A stretch of 58,598 nucleotides of DNA from a virus: positions 1 through 58,598 of IMG/VR virus record IMGVR_UViG_3300035118_000057; one strand, written 5' to 3'. The translations under genes were made by a program, and so were the position numbers. This document shows positions 33,224 to 40,487 of the stretch, piece by piece. The notes below the pieces were generated by a model. That model had not been told where the DNA came from, searched no databases, and worked only from the letters and a program-made list of their open reading frames with translations. Within the stretch, counting starts at the first letter, position 1. Each line of letters starts with the position of its first letter.

Positions 33224-33682
33224 TCGAAAGAAGGGTGCCCCTGATCGTCGGGCGGGTGGCCCGAAAAAGTCCTTCGGCCGTGGGCGCACCCGTCGCCCGC
33301 GCCTCCGGCTCTGCGGCCCTGGCTCCGTCCGCCATGACCGTGCCCGGAAGATCGCGACCGGCTCTGCCGGTAGGTCTGATCTTTCCGGGTACAACCCTTC
33401 ACGCATCCGCCATAGACCTCTGAAAGAAGGGTCACCCGGTAAGATAGCTTCCAAAGGCGACACTAGGGGGGAACCTCAGAACTATCCCAGGGGGCGGGCA
33501 CGGCGCGCCCTACGTAGCGCCGTAGCCGTGAACGCCCCCTGTTTTCGGAGCGAAGCGACGGGGTGGGGGTCCGGGGGTAGGGTTGGATAACCCTGTGAAT
33601 AACTCAGCGCCTCAATCGCCCGGGCGGAATGCGGTCGCAAGCCGCGTCAAGCCAGTCCAGCGCGAGGCACCACGCGATGGCG
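33224..33682. other. Gene-poor convergent region; candidate origin or terminator region
   Basis: 459 bases between rightward and leftward operons. No reading frame here is convincing on either strand. It contains GGGTTGGATAACCC (33580-33593), a 5-bp stem with GGAT loop, followed at once by TGTGAATAA (33594-33602), one change from the DnaA-box complement TGTGGATAA. GAAAGAAGGGT occurs twice (33226-33236, 33422-33432), and there are small palindromes (GGCGCGCC, CTACGTAG near 33505-33520). The mix suggests termination and possibly replication initiation, unproven. Confidence 0.4.
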
Positions 33683-33886
33683 CTAGCCTTTCAGGCGATT
33701 TTCCAGAATCATCACAGCTTGGGTCAGATCCCTTTCCATCCGTGCGGTGATGTCAATGTTGTATTCCCGATCGGCAGGCGCGTCGAAATTGTCGCGGACC
33801 TTCGTGTCATAGGTTTGCCGATCTATCTCGCCATGCAACGGATTGAGCAAATCGAGCAGGATTTGGATCGTCTCGGCATCAACCAT
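33683..33886 (-). CDS. Small early protein, unknown
   Basis: 67 residues, acidic with a helical C-terminus: VDAETIQILLDLLNPLHGEI, ARMERDLTQAVMILENRLKG. Last gene of the leftward early unit and overlapped by the preceding tiny gene. Function unknown. Confidence 0.55.
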   Translation of the reverse strand: MVDAETIQILLDLLNPLHGEIDRQTYDTKVRDNFDAPADREYNIDITARMERDLTQAVMILENRLKG

Positions 33887-34001
33887 AACGGCTCTCCCAA
33901 AAATCGAGGATTAGGCACCACGCGATGGCGACCGCTTGGCAGGCGAGCGTCGCGGCGCAGAGCCCGGCCGCGAGATCGAATAGCGGGGCCGCGGGGTTCA
34001 T
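33879..34001 (-). CDS. Tiny membrane protein
   Basis: 40 residues, largely one hydrophobic helix (LAAGLCAATLACQAVAIAWC, LILDFW). It overlaps the upstream gene by 4 bases and the downstream one by 8, supporting it as a real small gene. Confidence 0.5.
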   Translation of the reverse strand: MNPAAPLFDLAAGLCAATLACQAVAIAWCLILDFWESRYG

Positions 34002-34189
34002 GACGTCACCCGCGGGCGCGTGACGACCTCCACGCAATCGCCGTCGCGGCGAATGACGACCTCCATATCGTCGGGGATAGTGCACCGCCCGTACAAGTCG
34101 GGCAGCATCGACATCCCGCGCTCAAGCCCTTGCACCACAAACCCGATCCCGATGCTGCCCGGGTATTTAATCACTGGCAATTCGGCCAT
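33998..34189 (-). CDS. Small early protein, unknown
   Basis: 63 residues from the ATG preceded by GGGAGGGAGCAA. Beta-rich: ELPVIKYPGSIGIGFVVQGL, DDMEVVIRRDGDCVEVVTRP. Codes between two overlapping small genes. Longer in-frame starts lack ribosome sites. Confidence 0.6.
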   Translation of the reverse strand: MAELPVIKYPGSIGIGFVVQGLERGMSMLPDLYGRCTIPDDMEVVIRRDGDCVEVVTRPRVTS

Positions 34190-34226
34190 TTGCTCCCTCC
34201 CGTGTTGCGGCGGCACGCCCGGCATG

Positions 34227-34520
34227 TCATCGCGGCAAGTCCAGCGCGTGCCAGAACGCCTCCGCCCGAGTGTCGCACGGCGGCCCCATCGGCCGGTCGT
34301 TCCGGAACCCCTGCCACTTTGCAACCCCGTGTCGGCCCACCGAACACGCCTCAACCTCGTATTGTAAAAGGCGGCGAACGGACTCCGGTATGCGTGTGGA
34401 ACCACCGGCCCATCTATAAACAGTTGCGCGCGACACCCCGAACAGCCCGCCAGACTCGGAAACCGGCAACCCCAGCGCCGCGAGGGCTTCCAAGAACGCG
34501 GCAGGGGTCATAGGTGTCAT
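34227..34520 (-). CDS. HTH phage regulator
   Basis: 97 residues. TPAAFLEALAALGLPVSESG with GLFGVSRATVYRWAGGSTRI is a helix-turn-helix of the Cro/C1 or MerR-like phage type; the rest (AKWQGFRNDRPMGPPCDTRA) looks like a small C-terminal domain. It may control its own operon. Two nearby ATG codons are possible starts. Confidence 0.65.
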   Translation of the reverse strand: MTPMTPAAFLEALAALGLPVSESGGLFGVSRATVYRWAGGSTRIPESVRRLLQYEVEACSVGRHGVAKWQGFRNDRPMGPPCDTRAEAFWHALDLPR

Positions 34521-34774
34521 TCTCCACCCCCTGCGGAATCTCGCACCGGCGACGGCTTAGAACTCGATTCCCGACGGTTCCACGACGCCTTGTCCTTGCC
34601 GCCGAGCCCGCGCGGCCGCGCCCATGCAATCGAGGCGTCTTTCGCCCGGGAGAGGTTGACCATGTCAGACACACGCGCGCCTTGCACAACGCGCCACATC
34701 CCGGGCCACTCAGGATCAGCCTTCACCAATACATCGGCCGGCCGACCGCCGATGCACAATTGCAATTCAATCAT
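34517..34774 (-). CDS. Small early protein, unknown
   Basis: 85 residues: beta start IELQLCIGGRPADVLVKADP, PEWPGMWRVVQGARVSDMVN, then a basic Trp-containing tail (ARPRGLGGKDKASWNRRESS). Overlaps neighbours by 4 bases at both ends, so it is part of the same coupled unit. Confidence 0.6.
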   Translation of the reverse strand: MIELQLCIGGRPADVLVKADPEWPGMWRVVQGARVSDMVNLSRAKDASIAWARPRGLGGKDKASWNRRESSSKPSPVRDSAGGGE

Positions 34775-34998
34775 TTGATCCTCCTGAGTGCGTTATCTGC
34801 GATTGTTGCGATGTATTCCAACCGATCACGCTGCGACCAGCGCTTGCCGGTGATCTTGCTGCGCTCCTGATCAACCGCGTCGCGCACGATGGCGAGCGCG
34901 GCTTGCGCCGCGATCAGCTTCGCATCCACGGACAGCGCCTCCGGCTGCTCGGCCGGCCGCAGCTCGCCCGGGATGCGCCACGGGGCATTGTCGTTCAT
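34771..34998 (-). CDS. Small early protein, unknown
   Basis: 75 residues, Ala-rich helical (DAKLIAAQAALAIVRDAVDQ, RDRLEYIATIADNALRRIK). Coupled to neighbours by 4-base overlaps. No family recognised. Confidence 0.6.
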   Translation of the reverse strand: MNDNAPWRIPGELRPAEQPEALSVDAKLIAAQAALAIVRDAVDQERSKITGKRWSQRDRLEYIATIADNALRRIK

Positions 34999-35378
34999 AA
35001 CCTTCCCCCCATCACCTCAATATCGCTAGGCGCCGCGGGCAACGGCATCCAATGCGTGGGCTGGATGTATATTTTCCTGATTAGAGTACCTCCCCAAATC
35101 CAAGAGTTGTGCGACTGTGCCCAATAGCCAGTTTCCATTTTCCAGTTTTTGATTTCCCCCACGTCGGAAATGTCGGTTGCGGCCCAAAGCAAAACAATCT
35201 TATCTTTGGGGGCCGGCTCAATTGCAATCGGCCGCCACATGGTGGTTGACCGAAGATATTGGCGTGCCAGGACGCAGGCATCACAATCAGGGTCTCCTGG
35301 GACTAATTGCGTGAGTGGATCCATATTGAAGTCAAGCCACATATTCGCAATTTTTTGTGCTTGGCGAGCTTCGTTCAT
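34995..35378 (-). CDS. DUF551-like protein
   Basis: 127 residues. The C-terminal 70 residues match the DUF551 pattern common in phages: MWRPIAIEPAPKDKIVLLWA, DISDVGEIKNWKMETGYWAQ, PTHWMPLPAAP. The N-terminal part adds a helical segment (EARQAQKIANMWLDFN) and CDACVLARQYL. The internal ATG at MNEARQA is used because the longer frame is Arg-rich and lacks a ribosome site. Confidence 0.75.
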   Translation of the reverse strand: MNEARQAQKIANMWLDFNMDPLTQLVPGDPDCDACVLARQYLRSTTMWRPIAIEPAPKDKIVLLWAATDISDVGEIKNWKMETGYWAQSHNSWIWGGTLIRKIYIQPTHWMPLPAAPSDIEVMGGRL

Positions 35379-35464
35379 GACCCGCCCCCCATCACCGCCG
35401 CCGCGAACGCGACCACGGCCGCCAAGCAAACCGCGACCACGACGAAATCGATCAGGTGCTTCAT
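35375..35464 (-). CDS. Tiny membrane peptide
   Basis: 29 residues, almost entirely one hydrophobic helix (DFVVVAVCLAAVVAFAAAVM). It overlaps the genes on either side by 4 bases (ATGA-type), the main evidence that it is translated. Confidence 0.45.
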   Translation of the reverse strand: MKHLIDFVVVAVCLAAVVAFAAAVMGGGS

Positions 35465-35670
35465 GTTCGCACCGAACCGTCATGCGGCCACGAGTTCATG
35501 ATGCGGTTCATGACAGTTTTTGCGTGCTCCGCGGTTACCTCCTCGTCCATTTCAAGCATCCTGATTTCCTCCCAAACGTCGTCATTCAAGGCGTCCAACT
35601 GGCCATCCGTAAAGCCCTCAGTAGTGTCCTGCGTCGCCGCAAAATGTTGGTCGAATTCTTCCCGTGTCAT
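35461..35670 (-). CDS. Small acidic early protein
   Basis: 69 residues from an ATG with GGGGGACACCAAC upstream. Acidic, helical: TREEFDQHFAATQDTTEGFT, DALNDDVWEEIRMLEMDEEV. First gene of the leftward unit that runs to 33683. A longer frame reaches 35766 but lacks a ribosome site. Confidence 0.6.
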   Translation of the reverse strand: MTREEFDQHFAATQDTTEGFTDGQLDALNDDVWEEIRMLEMDEEVTAEHAKTVMNRIMNSWPHDGSVRT

Positions 35671-35970
35671 GTTGGTGTCCCCCAAGTAGTCGATAAGATC
35701 AATCTTCGCATAATGAGATCGAAATGTAAATTGGTATTCGGCATGGCTGTCATGTGATAGTTGCATAATGAGACTAGCAGAAAGTTGATTGCGGAAATGT
35801 CCGGTTGACGCGCCGTGCATTTCGGCGGATGTATTTCGTGGTTCGGGCCGAAGGCGCCTAGCGCGTCGCTGGACGATCTGAAGCCGCGGCGGCGATCCTC
35901 TCATTGGCCGAAACCGTCGCGCGGTAAATCACGGGAGGCTTTCATGGTCAGTTGTTTAGGGGAGGACGCG
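35671..35970. promoter_or_regulatory. Divergent early intergenic region
   Basis: 300 bases between leftward (35670) and rightward (35971) genes, so it should hold two promoters. GCATAATGAGA occurs twice (35708-35718 and 35763-35773) and could be an operator pair. TTGACG near 35804 has no good -10 at usual spacing. No convincing gene seen. Confidence 0.5.
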
Positions 35971-36255
35971 ATGAAGAAGTTGCGTGTTGATTTGACCGAG
36001 GATGAGCGGAGGCAATTGTCTGCGGTGTTGGAGGCTCGAGCGATTGATCTTGCGGCAAGGGGCGCGATGCCGATTGACGGGCCGGAGCGAGAGTTAATTG
36101 CACGGCTGCGCAGTCGAGCGTATGAATTGGGTCACATGTACGCGGGCGAGCGTCGAATGCTCCAACAGGCTGCGGACATGATCGAGCAGATGGCGCAGCG
36201 AATCGAGGTGGCGGAGCAGGCAATCGAGGCGTCAAAACGCGGGGTTATAGCATGA
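35971..36255 (+). CDS. Small helical early protein
   Basis: 94 residues, probably a long helix/coiled coil: KKLRVDLTEDERRQLSAVLE, AYELGHMYAGERRMLQQAAD, MIEQMAQRIEVAEQAIEASK. GGGGAGGACGCG precedes the ATG. Overlaps the next start by 4 bases. Confidence 0.65.
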   Translation: MKKLRVDLTEDERRQLSAVLEARAIDLAARGAMPIDGPERELIARLRSRAYELGHMYAGERRMLQQAADMIEQMAQRIEVAEQAIEASKRGVIA

Positions 36256-36617
36256 GCGGTCCAGACGACTACGGCCCCATCGGAATTCGGGATCAGCGGC
36301 AGCCTCGTGTCGAGCCGAGGGTTCCGACATTCCTGACGGGGCAGGGCGGCAAGCCGTTGAGGGCGGAGCGGCCGTGCGACGTCGAGTTGCGGCCCGAGCC
36401 GGCGGTGTCTTTGGCGAAGCTCGAGCGTGCGGTGTCGGCCGCTCAGGCTGCGGCGGCGTGGAGCGCGGGGGAGCCGACGCGGATGCAGGAGATCGCGGAG
36501 TTGCTGGCGGTGCTTCCGTACGGCGACATGATGGAGCTTGCGGCGGGCTGTTGCGGGGACGCTGCGGCGATCTTCAATTGGGCGACTGCGAACGTTCGGA
36601 GAGATGATCTCTCATGA
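36252..36617 (+). CDS. Small early protein, unknown
   Basis: 121 residues. Disordered N-terminus (DDYGPIGIRDQRQPRVEPRV), then a helical Ala-rich C-terminus (VSLAKLERAVSAAQAAAAWS, LLAVLPYGDMMELAAGCCGD). Overlaps both neighbours (ATGA). No family recognised. Confidence 0.6.
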   Translation: MSGPDDYGPIGIRDQRQPRVEPRVPTFLTGQGGKPLRAERPCDVELRPEPAVSLAKLERAVSAAQAAAAWSAGEPTRMQEIAELLAVLPYGDMMELAAGCCGDAAAIFNWATANVRRDDLS

Positions 36618-36808
36618 TGCGCTGCACCGGATGCGGATCGACGGAAACACTTGCGGAGATTCGCGCCAAGCATCCCGAGGCAATCTCATGTTGCCCGGAG
36701 CGAAAACTTAAAAGCGTATGTAAGTCGTGCGAAGCGGACACAGAAGAATGGTGGAACTATTGCGCGATGTGCGGTTATCACATCGCCGGGGCGGCGCCAC
36801 CAACTTAG
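36614..36808 (+). CDS. Small zinc-binding protein
   Basis: 64 residues with MRCTGCGSTE, SCCPERKLKSVCKSCEA and YCAMCGYHI: cysteine pairs spaced for one or two zinc ribbons. Ends 11 bases before the convergent gene on the other strand. Confidence 0.6.
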   Translation: MMRCTGCGSTETLAEIRAKHPEAISCCPERKLKSVCKSCEADTEEWWNYCAMCGYHIAGAAPPT

Positions 36809-36819
36809 GACGGCCCTGT

Positions 36820-37062
36820 CTAATCACGGTCGCAGCATGCCTCCTGGCCCTCTGCCCACTCGTCGACGACGCGCTCGGCCTCGTCCTCGCCAATGGCCTG
36901 CAAGCGGCTGACGGCCTCGAGGTAGGATAGGTCGCCATCGATGTACTCGGAGTGGATAGCCTTGGTGCTGTCCTCGGCGTCCAATTGGCATTGGCATGCG
37001 GCATCCGTGCATTCGTTGGTTTCGCCACAATCAGGGCAGGTCCAAGTCAGGTGGCGCGTCAT
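36820..37062 (-). CDS. Zinc-ribbon protein
   Basis: 80 residues: N-terminal CPDCGETNECTDAACQCQ with a C4/C5 metal site, then an acidic helical region (YLEAVSRLQAIGEDEAERVV). Overlaps the upstream gene by 4 bases. Confidence 0.6.
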   Translation of the reverse strand: MTRHLTWTCPDCGETNECTDAACQCQLDAEDSTKAIHSEYIDGDLSYLEAVSRLQAIGEDEAERVVDEWAEGQEACCDRD

Positions 37063-37241
37063 GGCTTGGTCGCCTTTGCGATGGCCATACAGGCGATTGC
37101 ATGAGCCTGGGCTTTAGTCAGTGTGGTTGTTCTCTCGGCGAATGTACCAGTATCTCGCAGGCCATCCGCAATGATCTGCAATGCCTCCAGAAGATCAGGC
37201 CCGGCCTGCTTGACGCGCTCAAGTTCCTCAAGGGTTTTCAT
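37059..37241 (-). CDS. Small helical early protein
   Basis: 60 residues, two helices: KTLEELERVKQAGPDLLEAL, TKAQAHAIACMAIAKATKP. The internal ATG is preferred; the longer frame starts in a Gly/Cys-rich stretch without ribosome site. Overlaps the next gene. Confidence 0.55.
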   Translation of the reverse strand: MKTLEELERVKQAGPDLLEALQIIADGLRDTGTFAERTTTLTKAQAHAIACMAIAKATKP

Positions 37242-37291
37242 GGCAGTCTCCCATCGGTTGGACGGTGCCCCGCAGGGTGCACCGTCGCGCG

Positions 37292-37477
37292 TCACTGTTG
37301 CATCGCCGCTGAAACAACCGCCCAATCGGCGTCGCTTGCAGGATGATGCCTCTTGGCTGCATCCATCATCCGCTTAGCGGCGTCCATCACGGCTTGGTTG
37401 TTGGCGGCCTTCGCGGCCCAATAGGCCCTCCAGAAGGCGGTCATCTGGGTAGCGTTCTGCTTAGTGGCTTGTGTCAT
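37292..37477 (-). CDS. Small early protein, unknown
   Basis: 61 residues, helical and Ala/Met-rich: QMTAFWRAYWAAKAANNQAV, MMDAAKRHHPASDADWAVVS. GGGAGAGATGAG precedes the ATG. It is divergent from the ribbon-helix-helix gene. Confidence 0.55.
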   Translation of the reverse strand: MTQATKQNATQMTAFWRAYWAAKAANNQAVMDAAKRMMDAAKRHHPASDADWAVVSAAMQQ

Positions 37478-37510
37478 CTCATCTCTCCCATCGGGCGGCG
37501 TCGAGCCGCT

Positions 37511-37552
37511 GTTGACAATTTAGAGAATATCTTATAAGAAAGTGATGTCAAC
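37511..37552. promoter_or_regulatory. Promoter and palindromic operator upstream of RHH regulator
   Basis: TTGACA (37512-37517) is followed 15 bases later by TATAAG (37533-37538), a slightly short-spaced sigma-70-type promoter reading right. The same stretch has inverted arms GTTGACA (37511-37517) and TGTCAAC (37546-37552), so the -35 is itself one operator half. It ends 12 bases before the ribbon-helix-helix gene, a classic autoregulation layout. Confidence 0.6.
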
Positions 37553-37564
37553 GGGAATTTTGGT

Positions 37565-37753
37565 ATGAAGCAAAAAAAGATTGAGATAGCGAAACGCCCA
37601 CGCGGGCGGCCAAAGACAGACCGCGAAACGCGCCGATTCACCATGGTTCTTGACCTATCGGTTTATGGCCGGATTGAACAGTTTGCGCTCGCCAACAGGA
37701 TTACACATGGCGAGGTGATCCGACGAGTTCTCGAAAGAGGGCTGCCGAAGTGA
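37565..37753 (+). CDS. Ribbon-helix-helix regulator
   Basis: 62 residues. The basic start (KQKKIEIAKRPRGRPKTDRE, with an AT-hook-like RPRGRPK) precedes a Met/Arc-type strand-helix-helix: TRRFTMVLDLSVYGRIEQFA and HGEVIRRVLERGL. Small RHH proteins are usually dimeric repressors acting on their own promoters; the palindrome just upstream fits. Stop overlaps the next start. Confidence 0.75.
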   Translation: MKQKKIEIAKRPRGRPKTDRETRRFTMVLDLSVYGRIEQFALANRITHGEVIRRVLERGLPK

Positions 37754-37956
37754 TGGCGGACGAAGCGCAGTGCCATTTCCTGCGCACTCTCGCTCAATGG
37801 GGCGGGATAGCGACATCTCGACAATTGGGCATCTTTGTCGACCGGGAGCAGGACCGCGCCCGCCAGAAGTGCAGGCGCCAAGGTCTCGTCACGTTCGAAG
37901 GGGGCTTTTGGCGGGTGACCGAAAAAGGTCGTGAGGCCGGTCATGCGTTTAGGTAA
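37753..37956 (+). CDS. Small winged-helix-like protein
   Basis: 67 residues: FLRTLAQWGGIATSRQLGIF, then RQKCRRQGLVTFEGGFWRVT and EKGREAGH, reading as a helix-turn-helix with wing (…GG.WRVTEKGR…), similar to small phage DNA-binding proteins. Overlaps the XRE gene. Confidence 0.6.
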   Translation: MADEAQCHFLRTLAQWGGIATSRQLGIFVDREQDRARQKCRRQGLVTFEGGFWRVTEKGREAGHAFR

Positions 37957-38170
37957 GGTTCTTGCAGATTATCGGGACGCCAATCGAATGGGTGTGCGCG
38001 AGCTTGCCAAGCAGATGTTCGTTTCGGCCGCCACACTCTCCCGGATTGAGAATGACAAGCCGTGTGACGGCGAGACGTTGACGAAGATTATGATTTGGCT
38101 CTTCACCAACGAGGCAAGCAGCGACGCTCGGCGCTCGTTCCCCCTCGTCAAAACGAAACCGACGATCTGA
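37943..38170 (+). CDS. XRE-family HTH regulator
   Basis: 75 residues. LGKVLADYRDANRMGVRELA and KQMFVSAATLSRIENDKPCD form a Cro/C1-type helix-turn-helix; the tail (IWLFTNEASSDARRSFPLVK) is short, as in Cro-size proteins. Third gene of the 37565 unit, so three regulators are made together from the operator-controlled promoter. Confidence 0.75.
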   Translation: MRLGKVLADYRDANRMGVRELAKQMFVSAATLSRIENDKPCDGETLTKIMIWLFTNEASSDARRSFPLVKTKPTI

Positions 38171-38202
38171 GGAGAATTCGGTTTTGAGATTGACAAGCTC
38201 CG

Positions 38203-38349
38203 ATGTTGACGCCCCTCCCGCAGACGCCCATGCTGGATTGTCGCTATTGTCTCGGACGGTTCATCACCCCCGAGATCGGCGACGCCTCGAAACTTGCCCG
38301 GGTGAGGTCGCGCCCTCCGCCCGGGTCTTTTTTGAGACATGACCACTAA
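38203..38349 (+). CDS. Possible small Cys-containing protein
   Basis: 48 residues with a metal-binding-looking CRYCLGRFI; a second frame from a TTG at 38184, with GAGGAG upstream, is open over almost the same stretch. The terminator at 38297-38333 falls inside both, which argues against either. Low confidence. Confidence 0.25.
   Translation: MLTPLPQTPMLDCRYCLGRFITPEIGDASKLARVRSRPPPGSFLRHDH
38297..38333 (+). terminator. Rho-independent terminator
   Basis: CCCGGGTGAGG (38297-38307) pairs with CCTC..CCCGGG (38314-38325) with a small bulge, followed by TCTTTTTT. It lies after the regulator unit and before the broken helicase. Confidence 0.65.
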
Positions 38350-38353
38350 TATG
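38334..38353. repeat. GAGACAT element, copy 1
   Basis: GAGACATGACCACTAATATG directly after a T-run. A near copy, GAGACATAACAGCTAATGTG, is at 40488-40507, also directly after a T-run; 16 of 20 positions agree. Purpose unknown. Confidence 0.7.
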
Positions 38354-39182
38354 ACGCCGCGCGAATGGCATGTCCGATATGTAAAGCATCATCGCGTCAT
38401 AGATTATCTGTGGCTCGGATGGATGGTGGTCGCTGATCTTGGCTCAACACATGGATGGCGTCGTGGGCGCGCATGGCAGAGAAGCCTTCCAACTTGACCG
38501 GCATCGAGGCGGACGACGTGAGTTTCATTCTGCCGCCGTTCGAAACAATCCGACACCGCGCCAAGGATAGCCGTATCGACCGGGAACTGGCTGATCTGTT
38601 CGGCGCGCCGGCATAAATGCGACGACGCTTCATGAGGTCAAGCGGCAGACCAGCGAGGCCCGCGCGGAAGCCGCCGCGGCCGTCGTGAGAGCCGAGAAGG
38701 GCCAGCCGTGGATTATTTGGACAGACACGGATTATGAAGCTGATGCGGTTCGCAAAGTGCTTCCTGATGCGATTGAGGTCCGCGGCTCGCAATCGATCGA
38801 AGAAAAGGAAGAAAAGCTAAACGCCTTCGCACTTGGAAAGGTCGATATCCTCATCGGAAAGCCCAGCATGATCGGCTTCGGATCTGACTGGTCGCACTGC
38901 GCCCGCATGGCGTTCCTGGGGCGCAGCTACAGCTACGAGACATGGTATCAGGCCGTGCGGCGATGCTGGCGGTTCGGACAAAAGCGCAAGGTCGTGGTGC
39001 ATTTGATCGTGGCCGAGGGAGAGACGGAGATCGGCCGCGTAATCGATCGGAAAGCTGGCGACCATGCCCGCATGAAAGACGCCATGCGTCACGCGATGTT
39101 GCGCGCGACTGGACGCTCGGCAATTGTCAAGGAAGTCTACAATCCAACTCAAAAAGCGAAGGTGCCCGAATGGCTACGGTGA
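38339..39182 (+). pseudogene. Broken SNF2/DEAD-type helicase, ATPase core missing
   Basis: The C-terminal helicase domain is intact from about 38617 (ATTLHEVKRQ, WIIWTDTDYEADAVRKVL, GSQSIEEKEEKL, motif V region KPSMIGFGSDWSHCARMAFL, motif VI QAVRRCWRFGQKR). Upstream, in another frame, is a piece from 38473 (KPSNLTGIEADDVSFILPPF) that resembles the linker of the same helicases and stops at 38616. Before that is an N-terminal-looking EWHVRYVKHHRVIDYLWLG. Walker A, DEAD box and the rest of the first RecA domain are absent; the total is far shorter than the usual about 450 residues. The C-terminal part could still be translated from a TTG/ATG near 38685. Confidence 0.6.
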
Positions 39183-39580
39183 CATTCCCATGTGAACAAT
39201 GCGGGAAGGTAGTTTCAGTATACCGCAGCCCGTCTAACATGAAGAAATATCCTCCTAAGTTTTGTAGCTTGAAGTGTACTGGCGCGGCTCAGCGTGGTGC
39301 AGGAAATCCCGCATATAATGGAGGTCGATACATTGATCCTAATGGCTATGTGCATGTGTTTTCTCCTAACTATCCTAATTGTGATTGCAGAGGATATATT
39401 TATGAGCATAGAGTGGTGGCTGAACAAAAATTAGGTAGAAGTTTACTCGATGGAGAAGTTGTCCATCACATCAACGAGATTAAGATAGACAATCGTCCCG
39501 AGAACATTGTGGTCTGTGCTTCTCAGGCCGAACACATGAACACTTATCATCGCAGGGGGCAAAGATGGTGCAAAAGATAA
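39170..39580 (+). CDS. HNH homing endonuclease with zinc finger
   Basis: 136 residues. N-terminal zinc finger CEQCGKVVSVY … KFCSLKC, then an HNH domain: YIYEHRVVAEQKLGRSLLDG, VVHHINEIKIDNRPENIVVC with the paired His, Asp/Glu and Asn. Its start lies within the last codons of the helicase and its end overlaps the methyltransferase by 16 bases, so it sits wedged between them. One 60-base stretch (39361-39420) has only 23 G+C, unlike the GC-rich neighbours, supporting insertion. Confidence 0.9.
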   Translation: MATVTFPCEQCGKVVSVYRSPSNMKKYPPKFCSLKCTGAAQRGAGNPAYNGGRYIDPNGYVHVFSPNYPNCDCRGYIYEHRVVAEQKLGRSLLDGEVVHHINEIKIDNRPENIVVCASQAEHMNTYHRRGQRWCKR

Positions 39581-40464
39581 AATGTCTTGGTGCCGAACAT
39601 GGAGATAAGTGGAGCGCGATTTGGGGAGATTGCGTTGATGTATTGTCTCAAATTCCATCAGAAAGTGTGGGATTTTCTTGCTATAGCCCCCCGTTCGGAT
39701 CGCTGTTCGTCTATTCCGAGTCTGCCGCTGACATGGGAAACAGCACAGACGAGGAATTTGCGCAGCATTATGCCTACCTCGTGCGAGAGAAGTTCAGGGT
39801 GACTATGCCGGGGCGACTGACAGCCGTGCATTGCTCCGATCTGCCGATGACGAAATGGAGGGATGGGGCAGTCGGCATCAAGGATTTCTCCGGGCAGATC
39901 ATCCGCATACACGAGGATGCCGGCTGGATTTTGCACGGGCGACGGACCATCTGGAAGTGCCCCGTTGTCGAGATGACGCGCACGAAGCACGTCGGCCTGC
40001 TCTACAAGCAATTGCAGAAGGATAGCAGCAAGTCCCGCGGAGGGATGCCGGACTATCTTCTGACATTCATCAAGCCCGGCGAGAATGCTGAGTTGATCGC
40101 GCACACGCCGCAGGATTTTCCGCTCGATCAATGGCAGGAATGGGCGTCCCCTGTGTGGATGTCGGTTGACCAATCCAATGTGCTCAACGTCAAGGCTGCC
40201 AAGACGGCTGGCGACGAGCGCCATCTGTGCCCGCTGCAATTAGATGTGATCGACAGGGCCGTCATCATGTGGTCGAACCCCGGCAATGTGGTGCTCTCGC
40301 CGTTCATGGGGATAGGCTCGGAAGGAGTTCGATCTCTGGCGCTCGGCCGCAAGTTCTTTGGTGTCGAGTTGAAAGAGGCATACTGGAAGCAGGCTTGCCG
40401 CTACATGCGCGCCGAGGAAGATCAAGGCGGCCTATTCTCAATCCCTAGTGTGGCGGCCGAGTGA
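39565..40464 (+). CDS. DNA methyltransferase (beta-class N4-cytosine/N6-adenine type)
   Basis: 299 residues. Motif IV is CYSPPF (residues 39-44), after GDCVDVLSQIPSESV; motif I comes late, SPFMGIGSEG (245-254) with GRKFFGVEL after it, the order of beta-class enzymes. SPP[FY] is more usual for N4-cytosine methylases, so that is the first guess. It follows the helicase remnant, and such helicase-methylase pairs are common in these phages. It may protect phage DNA from restriction. AGGGGGCAAAG precedes the ATG. Confidence 0.85.
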   Translation: MVQKIKCLGAEHGDKWSAIWGDCVDVLSQIPSESVGFSCYSPPFGSLFVYSESAADMGNSTDEEFAQHYAYLVREKFRVTMPGRLTAVHCSDLPMTKWRDGAVGIKDFSGQIIRIHEDAGWILHGRRTIWKCPVVEMTRTKHVGLLYKQLQKDSSKSRGGMPDYLLTFIKPGENAELIAHTPQDFPLDQWQEWASPVWMSVDQSNVLNVKAAKTAGDERHLCPLQLDVIDRAVIMWSNPGNVVLSPFMGIGSEGVRSLALGRKFFGVELKEAYWKQACRYMRAEEDQGGLFSIPSVAAE

Positions 40465-40486
40465 CCGCGCTGTCACTACCCTTTTT
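40461..40486 (+). terminator. Terminator-like hairpin after methyltransferase
   Basis: GTGAC (40461-40465) and GTCAC (40472-40476) form a short stem overlapping the stop codon, followed by TACCC and a TTTTT run. Short stem, so efficiency uncertain. Confidence 0.45.
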
Positions 40487-40487
40487 C

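Noticed and set aside
35804-35833. TTGACG as promoter for the rightward early gene
   Set aside because: No -10-like hexamer at 16-18 bases; sequence there is GC-rich.
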